Assembly: GCA_021160765.1 (NCBI GenBank)
Contig: JAGHBW010000221.1
Location: 1-8,876, forward strand
DNA: 8,876 bases
Reading direction: 5' to 3'
DNA from: Thermoplasmata archaeon
Lineage (GTDB): Archaea > Thermoplasmatota > Penumbrarchaeia > Penumbrarchaeales > EX4484-36
The position numbers and the translations under genes were made by a program. Under the pieces are notes generated by a model. It was not told the origin of the DNA. It did no database searches and saw only the letters and a program-made list of their open reading frames with translations. Below are positions 1-6,417 of the stretch, one piece after another (the stretch's first letter is position 1; the number at the start of each line of letters is the position of its first letter).

Positions 1-81
1 CAGAAACCCTTATATACCGGTCCGCCATTTACCTTACTTTGCAAGTAAGGTAAATGGCGGACCGGTATATAAGGGTTTCTG
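1..81. repeat. Perfect 39-bp inverted repeat (palindrome) at the window edge
   Basis: Bases 1-39 are exactly the reverse complement of bases 43-81, with the three bases TGC (40-42) as the loop; there is no mismatch in either arm. Each arm carries an archaeal TATA-like core (TTATATA at 10-16, TATATAAG at 65-72), which reads as a TATA box in both directions. There is no T-tract after the right arm, so it does not look like an intrinsic terminator. Because the repeat begins at base 1, it may be a fold-back artefact at a contig end, or one half of a real larger element such as a transposon end. The sequence itself is certain; the biological meaning is not. Confidence 0.9.
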
Positions 82-214
82 CTCAGCCCCCAACCGCTTC
101 GTACCTCTATAGGATTCACTGGCGATTGCTTCGTACCTTCTTCGTACTACAACCCGGCGTTGTCGGACCACGGCAGAGGTCGGTGCCGGTGCTCTGATGC
201 TCCATTTCTTGCAA
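82..214 (-). other. Non-coding stretch with TTCGTAC repeats; possible decayed mobile-element tail
   Basis: No forward gene is visible here. The motif TTCGTAC occurs three times (98-104, 130-136, 141-147), and the first two lie in an 11-base identical block GCTTCGTACCT (96-106 and 128-138). The stretch is clearly richer in G+C than the promoter that follows. Read on the minus strand, one frame gives a peptide containing HRHRPLPWSDNAGL, then a TAG stop, then an open stretch with EEGTKQSP and EVRSGWG running into the palindrome. The flavour recalls the C-terminal tails of archaeal IS200/IS605-type TnpB proteins, but this is only an impression; no catalytic or zinc-finger part is present. It could equally be a non-coding RNA or plain spacer. 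Confidence 0.25.
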
Positions 215-229
215 AATTTTATTTATATC
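213..229 (+). promoter_or_regulatory. BRE/TATA promoter for the coiled-coil gene
   Basis: An A-rich BRE-like stretch (AAAA at 213-216) precedes TTTATATC (222-229), a good archaeal TATA box. A start about 25 nt downstream would fall near 248-253, leaving a short leader of roughly 22-27 nt that contains a ribosome binding site before the ATG at 275. This is inferred from consensus and spacing only. Confidence 0.55.
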
Positions 230-263
230 TTGAAACTCTTTCGTGAACACGGTATCTTTATAC

Positions 264-270
264 GGAGATG
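264..270 (+). promoter_or_regulatory. Ribosome binding site of the coiled-coil gene
   Basis: GGAGATG lies 4 nt before the ATG at 275 and resembles the archaeal GGAGGTG Shine-Dalgarno sequence. An in-frame TGA at 269-271 rules out any longer N-terminus, so this site supports the 275 start. Confidence 0.55.
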
Positions 271-274
271 AACT

Positions 275-2407
275 ATGCCGAAAGAGGAAGCACAGGAGGA
301 CTCCCTTGACGACCTTCAGCAGCTTCTGAACAAGCTTCAGGAAGCTGAGAAGGAGATTGAGGAGATTGACGTAAAACTGGAAAGTGTTAGCCGTAAGGCT
401 GATGACGCCTCAGTCAAGGTTGAGGAGATCATAAGCAAGGATGCCAATGTGCTTGAGTCCTATCCAGACTCAGCCTTGGATGCTGTTGTTGAGGAACCCT
501 ACATAGAGGTGATGGTGGAGGAGGGTGTCCCAGAAGAGATAAAAGAGCTGGCTCAGAGATTGCTTGATTTCGCTGACCTTAAGATAGAAAAGGGGGCGGT
601 TGAAGACGCCCTGGACTTCCTTAAGATTGTAGAACAGCTTGACGTAAAGGATGTGGATGTACAAAACAGATTAAGTGAGATTAAAAACAGGCTTCTTAAA
701 AAGGAGTTGAGTGAAGAAGGTGGTGTGGCTACAGAGGTGATTGCGGAGGGGGATCTGGCTGGAGAGATCCTGGATCTGAAAAAGAAAGCGGAGGCGAAGC
801 TGCAGGCCACTGAGAGGTTACTTAAGGGTGAGAAGGAGGTGGACAACGCCCTCACAGAGAAACTTGAGAGGGCTAAAAGGGCGTACACGGAGGGCAGGTA
901 TTTCCGGGCAATGCGCCTGTGCGATGAGATCAACAGTGCCCTTAAGAAAAAGCTGGAATACACCCTTGAGATGAGAACCCACACCCTTCTGGACAGGGTT
1001 CAGGACTATTTAGACGCTCTTGAAAAGGAGCCTGAGATATTTGAAGAGGAGAAGCTTACCGATTTTAGAAACAGGATGAACACTGCAGTGAAGCATTTTT
1101 TAACACAGAATCTGGCTACTGCGTATAATATAGGCCAGAGGCTTTTAAGCGAGATAAAAAGCCTATACCTCAACCGCAAAACCCAGAATATCACCAGAGA
1201 CCTTATGCACATCAAAAGCGAGATTGACGAGCTCAACCGCTATCCTGAACTTGAGGGGGCGGTGAGGGAGCTTAAAGAACGTATGGACGTCATCCGCCAG
1301 GAGCTCTCCAAGGGAACGAGAGAGGGCATTGAGAATGCAGAAAACCACCTATCACTGCTGAGAGATGATTTAGAGAGGGTGAAGAGCAGGAGAGAGAGGA
1401 TAGCGAAAACACAGGAGTTTATCAGGAAGATAACCTTAAAGCTGGTAGGCGTAGAGGATGAGGAGGAGCGGAGAAAGTTTTCAAGCTATCTGGGAAGCAT
1501 CAAAAAAGAGCTTAAAGAGGGAAGAGAGGATATTGCTTTAGAGGCTGCGGAAAAGCTTTACGGAAGCGTCTCCAAATACGTGGAGAGCAGGATGAAGGGG
1601 TCTGTAGAGAGGCCGTATCAGGAGGCTATGAACCTTTTGAACATATTTGAGGCTCTCTTTCCGGAAGATCAAAAAAGATATGCAGGTCTTAAAGAGGAGC
1701 TGGTAATGCTATATTCCGAAGGGGACATGCTGAAGCTCAAAGATCGTCTGGATGAGGTGATGAGGGGTTTAAGTGAGGAGCTCCCCGGGAGGGTTAAGAA
1801 AAAGCTGAGCGACATCCTCAATACCACGGTGGATGTTAGAGTTGGCCTATGGGAGGTTAAGGGGGCTGGTTCACCCCTTGAAATTGACCTCAAAAAAAGT
1901 TTAAAGTTACTGAAAAAGGTTGAAGAGAAGCCTCTGGACTCCTCCATGGACCTTGCAAAATACTACGGGGATATGAGAAAGGCCTTGAACAAAGCTACCA
2001 AGGCAGCGAAGGAGCTCAAATCCCTTTTTAAGGAGATATCCAGGGGATATTTCAGGTCAATTTACAGCCTTGCCCCGAGGTGGATCAAACTTCCCCTATA
2101 CCTTTACGCAGTTGAGATTGTGCTTCCCAGGGCAGTTGAACTTTACAATCGGGAGGAGTACTTCTTGTCGTATCTCCTCATGAGGAGGCTTGAGGGGGTT
2201 ATGGCCATCCACAGCGAGAGGGGAATGGAAAGGAGAGAGGAAGGTGGAGAGGATCTAAAAATGTTGAAAGAGATAATACCGGTGGGAGGAATTAAAGAGA
2301 AGTTCCTACGGGATATGGTGGAGAGGGCGGAGATGGCGTTGGAGGCAAGGCAGACTCTCCTTCTGGCGTATATTAAGGGTGCGGTGGAGGCAATTATAAA
2401 ATCCTAA
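275..2407 (+). CDS. Large charged helical/coiled-coil protein of unknown function
   Basis: I do not recognise a family for this 710-residue protein. It has no signal peptide and no convincing membrane span, so it is probably cytoplasmic or membrane-peripheral. Residues 10-55 are an acidic, heptad-like coiled coil, and nearly the whole chain is predicted helix rich in Lys, Glu, Arg and Leu. Several segments resemble one another as helical hairpins, with a polar turn followed by Ala and Leu at regular spacing: about 96-125, 198-226, 271-298, 406-436, 473-500 and 617-645 (for example YTEGRYFRAMRLCDEI and KEGREDIALEAAEKLYGSV). This suggests a solenoid or spectrin/TPR-like scaffold. Residues 590-625 are more aromatic and hydrophobic (GYFRSIYSLAPRWIKLPLYL) and may be a globular or membrane-touching part. 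Only one Cys is present (216). No nucleotide-binding Walker motif is seen, which argues against an SMC/Rad50 ATPase. The gene lies 46 nt upstream of thrS in the same direction; a functional link is not implied. The start is fixed by an in-frame stop at 269-271. The reading frame is confident; a role cannot be given. Confidence 0.85.
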   Translation: MPKEEAQEDSLDDLQQLLNKLQEAEKEIEEIDVKLESVSRKADDASVKVEEIISKDANVLESYPDSALDAVVEEPYIEVMVEEGVPEEIKELAQRLLDFADLKIEKGAVEDALDFLKIVEQLDVKDVDVQNRLSEIKNRLLKKELSEEGGVATEVIAEGDLAGEILDLKKKAEAKLQATERLLKGEKEVDNALTEKLERAKRAYTEGRYFRAMRLCDEINSALKKKLEYTLEMRTHTLLDRVQDYLDALEKEPEIFEEEKLTDFRNRMNTAVKHFLTQNLATAYNIGQRLLSEIKSLYLNRKTQNITRDLMHIKSEIDELNRYPELEGAVRELKERMDVIRQELSKGTREGIENAENHLSLLRDDLERVKSRRERIAKTQEFIRKITLKLVGVEDEEERRKFSSYLGSIKKELKEGREDIALEAAEKLYGSVSKYVESRMKGSVERPYQEAMNLLNIFEALFPEDQKRYAGLKEELVMLYSEGDMLKLKDRLDEVMRGLSEELPGRVKKKLSDILNTTVDVRVGLWEVKGAGSPLEIDLKKSLKLLKKVEEKPLDSSMDLAKYYGDMRKALNKATKAAKELKSLFKEISRGYFRSIYSLAPRWIKLPLYLYAVEIVLPRAVELYNREEYFLSYLLMRRLEGVMAIHSERGMERREEGGEDLKMLKEIIPVGGIKEKFLRDMVERAEMALEARQTLLLAYIKGAVEAIIKS
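2394..2401 (+). promoter_or_regulatory. Possible internal TATA box for thrS
   Basis: TTATAAAA lies inside the last codons of the preceding gene. A start about 25 nt downstream (near 2419-2426) would give thrS a leader of roughly 30 nt. The gene could therefore be transcribed on its own as well as by read-through. The match is good, but AT-rich gene ends often produce such words by chance. Confidence 0.3.
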
Positions 2408-2442
2408 ATAGGTTGGTGCTTATTCCCTCCTCGCCCGCTCTG

Positions 2443-2449
2443 AAGGTGA
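2443..2449 (+). promoter_or_regulatory. Ribosome binding site of thrS
   Basis: AAGGTGA ends 4 nt before the ATG at 2454 and 10 nt before a second in-frame ATG at 2460. The family N-terminus normally begins with Met, one basic residue, then Met-Leu, which favours the 2454 start. Confidence 0.5.
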
Positions 2450-2453
2450 AAAG

Positions 2454-4295
2454 ATGAAAATGCTCATGCTCCACGTTTCTGAAATAGAATACAGTATTAC
2501 GGAGAAAGCGACGAAGGTGGCAGAGGAAATCTCAGAGGAGGGTGAAAAGTGGGATGAAGCACTGGTAGTTTTCATCTCAGTTGAGGAGGGGGATGCGGGG
2601 GACCCCGGGGTTCTGCAAACAGCAACTGCTGAGATTCTGAAACAGGTTGCAGAGGTCTCCGCCGAAAGAGTGGTTATCTACCCTTATGCACACCTTTCTT
2701 CCAATCTGGCCCCACCCGCAGAATCCCTTGATCTTTTAAAGAGCCTTCATAAAACCCTTGCGGACAAAATGGAGGTGCACAGGGTACCCTTCGGGTGGTA
2801 CAAAAGCTTCAGACTTCACGTCAAGGGCCACCCACTCTCCGAAGCCTTCAGAGAGATAATACCAGGCAAGGGTGTAACAAAGAAGAGAGAGGATATAACC
2901 GCTTTGATATCCCACAGATACTTCATTCTTGATGAAGGTGGAAAGGTTCATGAGGTTGATATAGAGGGGGACATCTCAGAGAATCCAATCGTTGCCCAGG
3001 ATCCCACGATGTTGAAATACATCCTCTCAGAGGAGAAGGGGGTGAAGCCCGGAAAGGAGCCCCCATCCATAAAGAGCATGGTTCGCCTTGAGATCGCAGA
3101 TTACGAGGAGGCGTCGGACTCTGGCCACTTTCGCTTCTATCCCAAAGGGACATTCCTCATAAACACGTTGAAAGAGTGGTCTGACGAGATGGCCAGGGAC
3201 CTGGGTGCCCTTGAGATTTCAACCCCCCTTATATACTCCTGGGAGAGGGAGGACATACGAGGTCAGACCGAGTCATTCCATGAGAGGCATTACGTTGTGT
3301 ATGGCACAGACCGAACCCCCTTTGTGCTTAGATTTGCGTCCGACTTCGGCCTTTTCAGAATGATGTCGGAGGCAATACTCTCAATAAGGAGCTTGCCTGT
3401 AAGGATGTATGAGTTTTCCAGAAGTTTTCGTCTTGAGAAGAGAGGTGAGCTGAAGGGTCTCAAGCGCCTCAGGGCCTTTCTCATGCCAGACATCCACTCC
3501 TTTGCAAAGGATCTGGAGATGGGCTGGGAGGAGTTCAGGACTATTTTCCATCTTTATCTTGAGAGGGCCAGGGAGACTGGGGTGGAGTTCGCTGTGGTGT
3601 TCAGGGTTGTGGAGGAGTTCTGGGAGGAGAGCAGAGAGAGGATCGTTGACCTGGTGAAGGAGAGCGGTGTGAAAGCCTTTGTGGACGTTCTCTCCGGAAT
3701 GAAACACTACTGGGTCATTAAATCGGAATTTCAGGCCATTGACTCCGTTGGGGGAAACCTTCAGTTATCAACAGTCCAGCTGGACGTAGAGGACTCAGAA
3801 AGATATGGCATTACATATACAGATAGTGAGGGGAGGGAGAGGGGGGCAATAATAGTTCACTGCTCTATAGGCTCTATAGAGAGGTGGATATACGCCCTTT
3901 TGGAAGAAGCACACAAGATGGAATACCCCTCCCTACCACTATGGCTTGCTCCCACCCAGGTCAGATTGATCCCTGTCAGTTCTGAATATGTGGAGGTGTG
4001 TGAGAGGATCGCTGATGCACTTCAGGCCAGAGTGGATATAGACGACAGGGATGAGAAGGTGGGAAGGAAGATAAGGGATGCGTCAAGGGAGTGGGTGAAT
4101 ATGATCATAGTGATTGGAGAGAAGGAGGTGAAGAGCGGTCTTCTTCCAGTCCGGTTCCGCACCGGAAGGGTGGAGGAGATGAAGTTGGAAGATCTTCAGA
4201 ACCTCATAGAGGAGGAGATGGAGGGATATCCCTTCCTTCCATTGCCCCTCCCCAGACTGCTCTCCAGGAGGTTCTCGTTTACCGGTTCTCAGTAG
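2454..4295 (+). CDS. thrS: Threonyl-tRNA synthetase, archaeal type with N-terminal editing domain
   Basis: This cytoplasmic class II synthetase attaches threonine to tRNA-Thr using ATP. Residues 1 to about 140 form the archaea-specific domain related to D-aminoacyl-tRNA deacylase, which removes serine wrongly loaded on tRNA-Thr; its signatures YPYAHLSSNL (77-86), PFGWYKSF (112-119) and KGHPLSE (124-130) are present. The catalytic core follows, with motif 2 RSFRLEKRGELKGLKRLRAF (323-342; FRLE at 325-328) and motif 3 GSIERW (473-478). The anticodon-binding domain starts near 498 (APTQVRLIPVS) and carries DIDDRDEKVGRKIRDA (528-543) and the PLPLP end (596-600). The length of 613 is normal for the archaeal family. 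Of the three expected zinc ligands, the two His are present (348 and 469), but the position of the Cys (E. coli C334) is Asp297 within RFASDFG, judged by gap-free alignment to the following LP pair. The dipeptidase gene follows after 16 nt. The identification is secure; the zinc-site change is a hand alignment. Confidence 0.97.
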   Translation: MKMLMLHVSEIEYSITEKATKVAEEISEEGEKWDEALVVFISVEEGDAGDPGVLQTATAEILKQVAEVSAERVVIYPYAHLSSNLAPPAESLDLLKSLHKTLADKMEVHRVPFGWYKSFRLHVKGHPLSEAFREIIPGKGVTKKREDITALISHRYFILDEGGKVHEVDIEGDISENPIVAQDPTMLKYILSEEKGVKPGKEPPSIKSMVRLEIADYEEASDSGHFRFYPKGTFLINTLKEWSDEMARDLGALEISTPLIYSWEREDIRGQTESFHERHYVVYGTDRTPFVLRFASDFGLFRMMSEAILSIRSLPVRMYEFSRSFRLEKRGELKGLKRLRAFLMPDIHSFAKDLEMGWEEFRTIFHLYLERARETGVEFAVVFRVVEEFWEESRERIVDLVKESGVKAFVDVLSGMKHYWVIKSEFQAIDSVGGNLQLSTVQLDVEDSERYGITYTDSEGRERGAIIVHCSIGSIERWIYALLEEAHKMEYPSLPLWLAPTQVRLIPVSSEYVEVCERIADALQARVDIDDRDEKVGRKIRDASREWVNMIIVIGEKEVKSGLLPVRFRTGRVEEMKLEDLQNLIEEEMEGYPFLPLPLPRLLSRRFSFTGSQ

Positions 4296-4297
4296 AT

Positions 4298-4304
4298 AAG
4301 GAGG
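4298..4304 (+). promoter_or_regulatory. Ribosome binding site that decides the dipeptidase start
   Basis: AAGGAGG is a strong Shine-Dalgarno sequence. It ends 1 nt before an ATG at 4306, too close for normal use, and 7 nt before a second in-frame ATG at 4312, which is ideal. The start at 4312 is therefore preferred. Confidence 0.65.
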
Positions 4305-4311
4305 AATGTTT

Positions 4312-5418
4312 ATGGAAAACCCGTTGAAGTTTAAGAACACATACAGAAAAAGAGTGAAGAGACTGATTGAGATCATGGAGGAGAAAGAGGCTTCTCTTTA
4401 TTTGGTCACCAATCCGGCAAACATACGGTATCTCTGCTGCCACACCTTTCCCAAAGAACCCCCCCTAACCCATCTTCTCATAACTGAAGATGGTGAGATG
4501 ATAGGAATAACGTCTTCTCTTGAGGGGTTCAGGGCGAGGGAGATGGCGGCGGTGGATGAGGTCAAGACATTCTGCACCTACCCGGGGCTCAAATGTGATT
4601 ACAGAAGTGGTGTGGAGGGGGTCAGGGATTACATTAAAAAACTGAGCCCCAAGGTGATGCTCACTGATGGGAGGTTTCTCTCCCGGAGAACGAAGGTGAT
4701 GAAAGACAGCACGATAACTGAGATGAGGAAGATAAAATCCAGAGAGGAGCTTGAGGCCATGAAGAAGGCCGCAGCGGTGGCTGATTCTGGATATAGGTTT
4801 TTGAAGGAGTTCATCCGCCCGGGATTAACTGAGCTGGACATCGTCAGAGAGCTGAATCACCATTTAAGGTCCCAGAAGGGCGTTTCAAACTTCGCATTTG
4901 AGACGATCATCGCCTCCGGCCCCCACGCTGCATACTCCCATCACGATCCAACGGACAGGGTTGTGAAGAAGGGTGATGCTGTGATCTGCGACTTCGGTGT
5001 TGTAGTGGGTGGATACTGCTCTGATATGACCAGAACGTTTCTGGTAGGGGAGGTTGAAGAGAAGTTAAGGGAGATATACGATCTTGTGCAGAGGGCGCAG
5101 CACGAATCGGAGGGGAAGGTGAAGGTGGGGGAGAAGTTAAACGTTCTTGACCTAACTCCAAGAAGACTTTTTGAAAAAGAGGGTTATGGACAATATTACC
5201 CGCACTCGGTGGGACACGGACTTGGGCTTGAGGTTCATGAAGAACCCCTTGGTATAAGACCCAACACCAAGGGAGAGCAGAAAGAGGGTATGGTTATAAC
5301 GATAGAGCCTGGCATATACATTCCTGGCCTGGGCGGGGTCAGGATTGAAGATGATTTCCTCATAACCAATAAGGGCGCAGTGCGCCTAACACACGCAGAA
5401 CAGGACCCGTATGTGTGA
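4312..5418 (+). CDS. pepQ: Xaa-Pro dipeptidase/aminopeptidase, M24B metallopeptidase
   Basis: This is a cytoplasmic peptidase of the creatinase/prolidase fold that cleaves the bond before proline in short peptides, using two divalent metal ions. Numbered from the 4312 start (368 residues), residues 1 to about 125 form the creatinase-like N-terminal domain (NPANIRYLCCHTF near 35-47). The pita-bread catalytic domain begins about residue 137. All five metal ligands are visible: Asp227 (CDFG), Asp238 (SDMTRT), His302 (SVGHGLGLEVHE), Glu332 (TIEPGIY) and Glu346 (VRIEDD); the substrate-binding His309 of VHEEP is also kept. The usual FETIIASG and DPTDR motifs are present. Length fits archaeal prolidases. 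A longer form from ATG 4306 would add two residues but sits too close to the ribosome binding site. The gene is 16 nt after thrS and its stop codon overlaps the ribosome binding site of the next gene, so it is very likely part of one operon. Aminopeptidase P or dipeptidase specificity cannot be settled from sequence, so the symbol is by family. Confidence 0.92.
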   Translation: MENPLKFKNTYRKRVKRLIEIMEEKEASLYLVTNPANIRYLCCHTFPKEPPLTHLLITEDGEMIGITSSLEGFRAREMAAVDEVKTFCTYPGLKCDYRSGVEGVRDYIKKLSPKVMLTDGRFLSRRTKVMKDSTITEMRKIKSREELEAMKKAAAVADSGYRFLKEFIRPGLTELDIVRELNHHLRSQKGVSNFAFETIIASGPHAAYSHHDPTDRVVKKGDAVICDFGVVVGGYCSDMTRTFLVGEVEEKLREIYDLVQRAQHESEGKVKVGEKLNVLDLTPRRLFEKEGYGQYYPHSVGHGLGLEVHEEPLGIRPNTKGEQKEGMVITIEPGIYIPGLGGVRIEDDFLITNKGAVRLTHAEQDPYV

Positions 5419-5422
5419 GGAG
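5417..5422 (+). promoter_or_regulatory. Ribosome binding site of the archaeosortase gene
   Basis: GAGGAG overlaps the TGA stop of the dipeptidase gene (5416-5418) and ends 5 nt before the ATG at 5428. This arrangement suggests translational coupling. Confidence 0.6.
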
Positions 5423-5427
5423 TTGCA

Positions 5428-6417
5428 ATGAACCTCTCCCTCATCTTGGTGGTTCTATCCTTAATACTGATGGGTGGGGGGGAGTTCCTATATAAAAGAG
5501 GAAATAAGAGACACAAGATATTTTTCTCCATAGGTGGATTTCTTTTCTCCCTCTACTGGGCACTTCACGCCCCAGACTACCTCCTCAGGCAGGGGGATCT
5601 TGTGAACGGTGTTCTTATACTTCTTGGAGTGGTTTTCTACTTGTATATGGGTGAGGGGATGATACGGGATTATCAGTGGGGTGAGGATACAAAATCCTTA
5701 AACTGGCTCTACAGAACAACGTTTTATGCCTCGCTTATCTACTTCTCCCTCAAGTACATCCCCTATTTGGGCGGTGCTTTGATCTGGTTTGTGGCCTTTC
5801 AGAGCGTTGCCATACTGGCGGCCTTCGGGTATCCGGTATGGATTCCAAGGGCCATACCGGACACCTCCACGGGGGGTGTCCCCGTCTTTACAACAGTCTC
5901 AACGAACGTAACGATCTCTCTTGTCTTCTCATGCACCGCCGCTCAGGCTCTGGGCATATTCTTCGCAGCCATCTACACTACAGAACTGGACAGGGAGGAG
6001 TGGCTGGGATGGGCGAAAAGGAAGGTTAAAGAACTGAAAAAAGGATTTAAAAAAAGGTCAATTGAGAAGCTTATCCTGATGGAGGATAGAAAGAGAAAAA
6101 AGATTGCTTATTTAATCACGCTACCGACAATATACATTGGAAACTTATTCAGAAATGCTGGGATCATCTACGTTACCTATGAGGGAATATACGATTTCTA
6201 CTTCGCCCACAACTACATAGGAAAGGGGCTCTCCCTGGGACTTATGCTTATCTTGATGCTTATACTCTTCCACTACCTTCCAGAACTTCAGGAGAACGTA
6301 GTGGGTCTTGTTGATATAACAAAAAGAAGCAGGCCAGGTCAGATTGTGGATGGAAGGTTTGATCTCGGTAGTGAAAATGGTCCAGATGAGTCTCACTCAA
6401 ACTCATCTAAGACGTAA
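5428..6417 (+). CDS. artA: Archaeosortase (exosortase/archaeosortase superfamily), likely ArtA-type
   Basis: The product is a 329-residue polytopic membrane protein with about eight hydrophobic spans (roughly 3-18, 30-48, 58-75, 95-112, 115-135, 160-184, 226-249, 266-284). Archaeosortases recognise a C-terminal tripartite sorting signal (PGF-CTERM for ArtA) on exported proteins, cut it, and allow a lipid anchor to be attached. The superfamily active site is a Cys after a hydrophobic strand, then an Arg, then a His or Arg. All are visible in order: Cys169 in VFSCTAAQ, Arg242 in GNLFRNAG, and His261 in FAHNYIGKG. A highly basic loop (195-225, many Lys/Arg) lies between the Cys and Arg spans, consistent with a cytoplasmic loop. 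The usual CTG is CTA here. The hydrophilic tail after about 297 is short and ends in a Ser-rich stretch. The gene starts 9 nt after the dipeptidase gene, and its last 25 bp overlap the 3' end of dph2 on the other strand. No substrate protein is in view. Superfamily is well supported; the ArtA subtype is an inference from overall layout. Confidence 0.78.
   Translation: MNLSLILVVLSLILMGGGEFLYKRGNKRHKIFFSIGGFLFSLYWALHAPDYLLRQGDLVNGVLILLGVVFYLYMGEGMIRDYQWGEDTKSLNWLYRTTFYASLIYFSLKYIPYLGGALIWFVAFQSVAILAAFGYPVWIPRAIPDTSTGGVPVFTTVSTNVTISLVFSCTAAQALGIFFAAIYTTELDREEWLGWAKRKVKELKKGFKKRSIEKLILMEDRKRKKIAYLITLPTIYIGNLFRNAGIIYVTYEGIYDFYFAHNYIGKGLSLGLMLILMLILFHYLPELQENVVGLVDITKRSRPGQIVDGRFDLGSENGPDESHSNSSKT

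Noticed and set aside
153..190. Possible hairpin (CCGGC/GCCGG with an inner GACC/GGTC)
   Set aside because: The stems are short and the bases between them do not pair well, so there is no convincing structured RNA or tRNA.
553..984. 143-codon open frame on the minus strand inside the coiled-coil gene
   Set aside because: It is Ser/Leu/Phe-rich, as expected from reading the complement of Glu/Lys-rich helical codons, has no family resemblance, and lies wholly within a better-supported gene.
275..2407. SMC/Rad50-like ATPase as identity of the coiled-coil protein
   Set aside because: No Walker A, Walker B or ABC signature is present anywhere in the 710 residues.
3381..3707. 108-codon minus-strand open frame inside thrS
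   Set aside because: It covers the conserved motif 2 region of ThrRS on the other strand; its protein has no recognisable features and no promoter or ribosome binding site.
3862..3879. Tandem 9-bp repeat GCTCTATAG
   Set aside because: It encodes the Ser-Ile steps of ThrRS motif 3 (CSIGSIERW) and is explained by protein conservation rather than by a DNA element.
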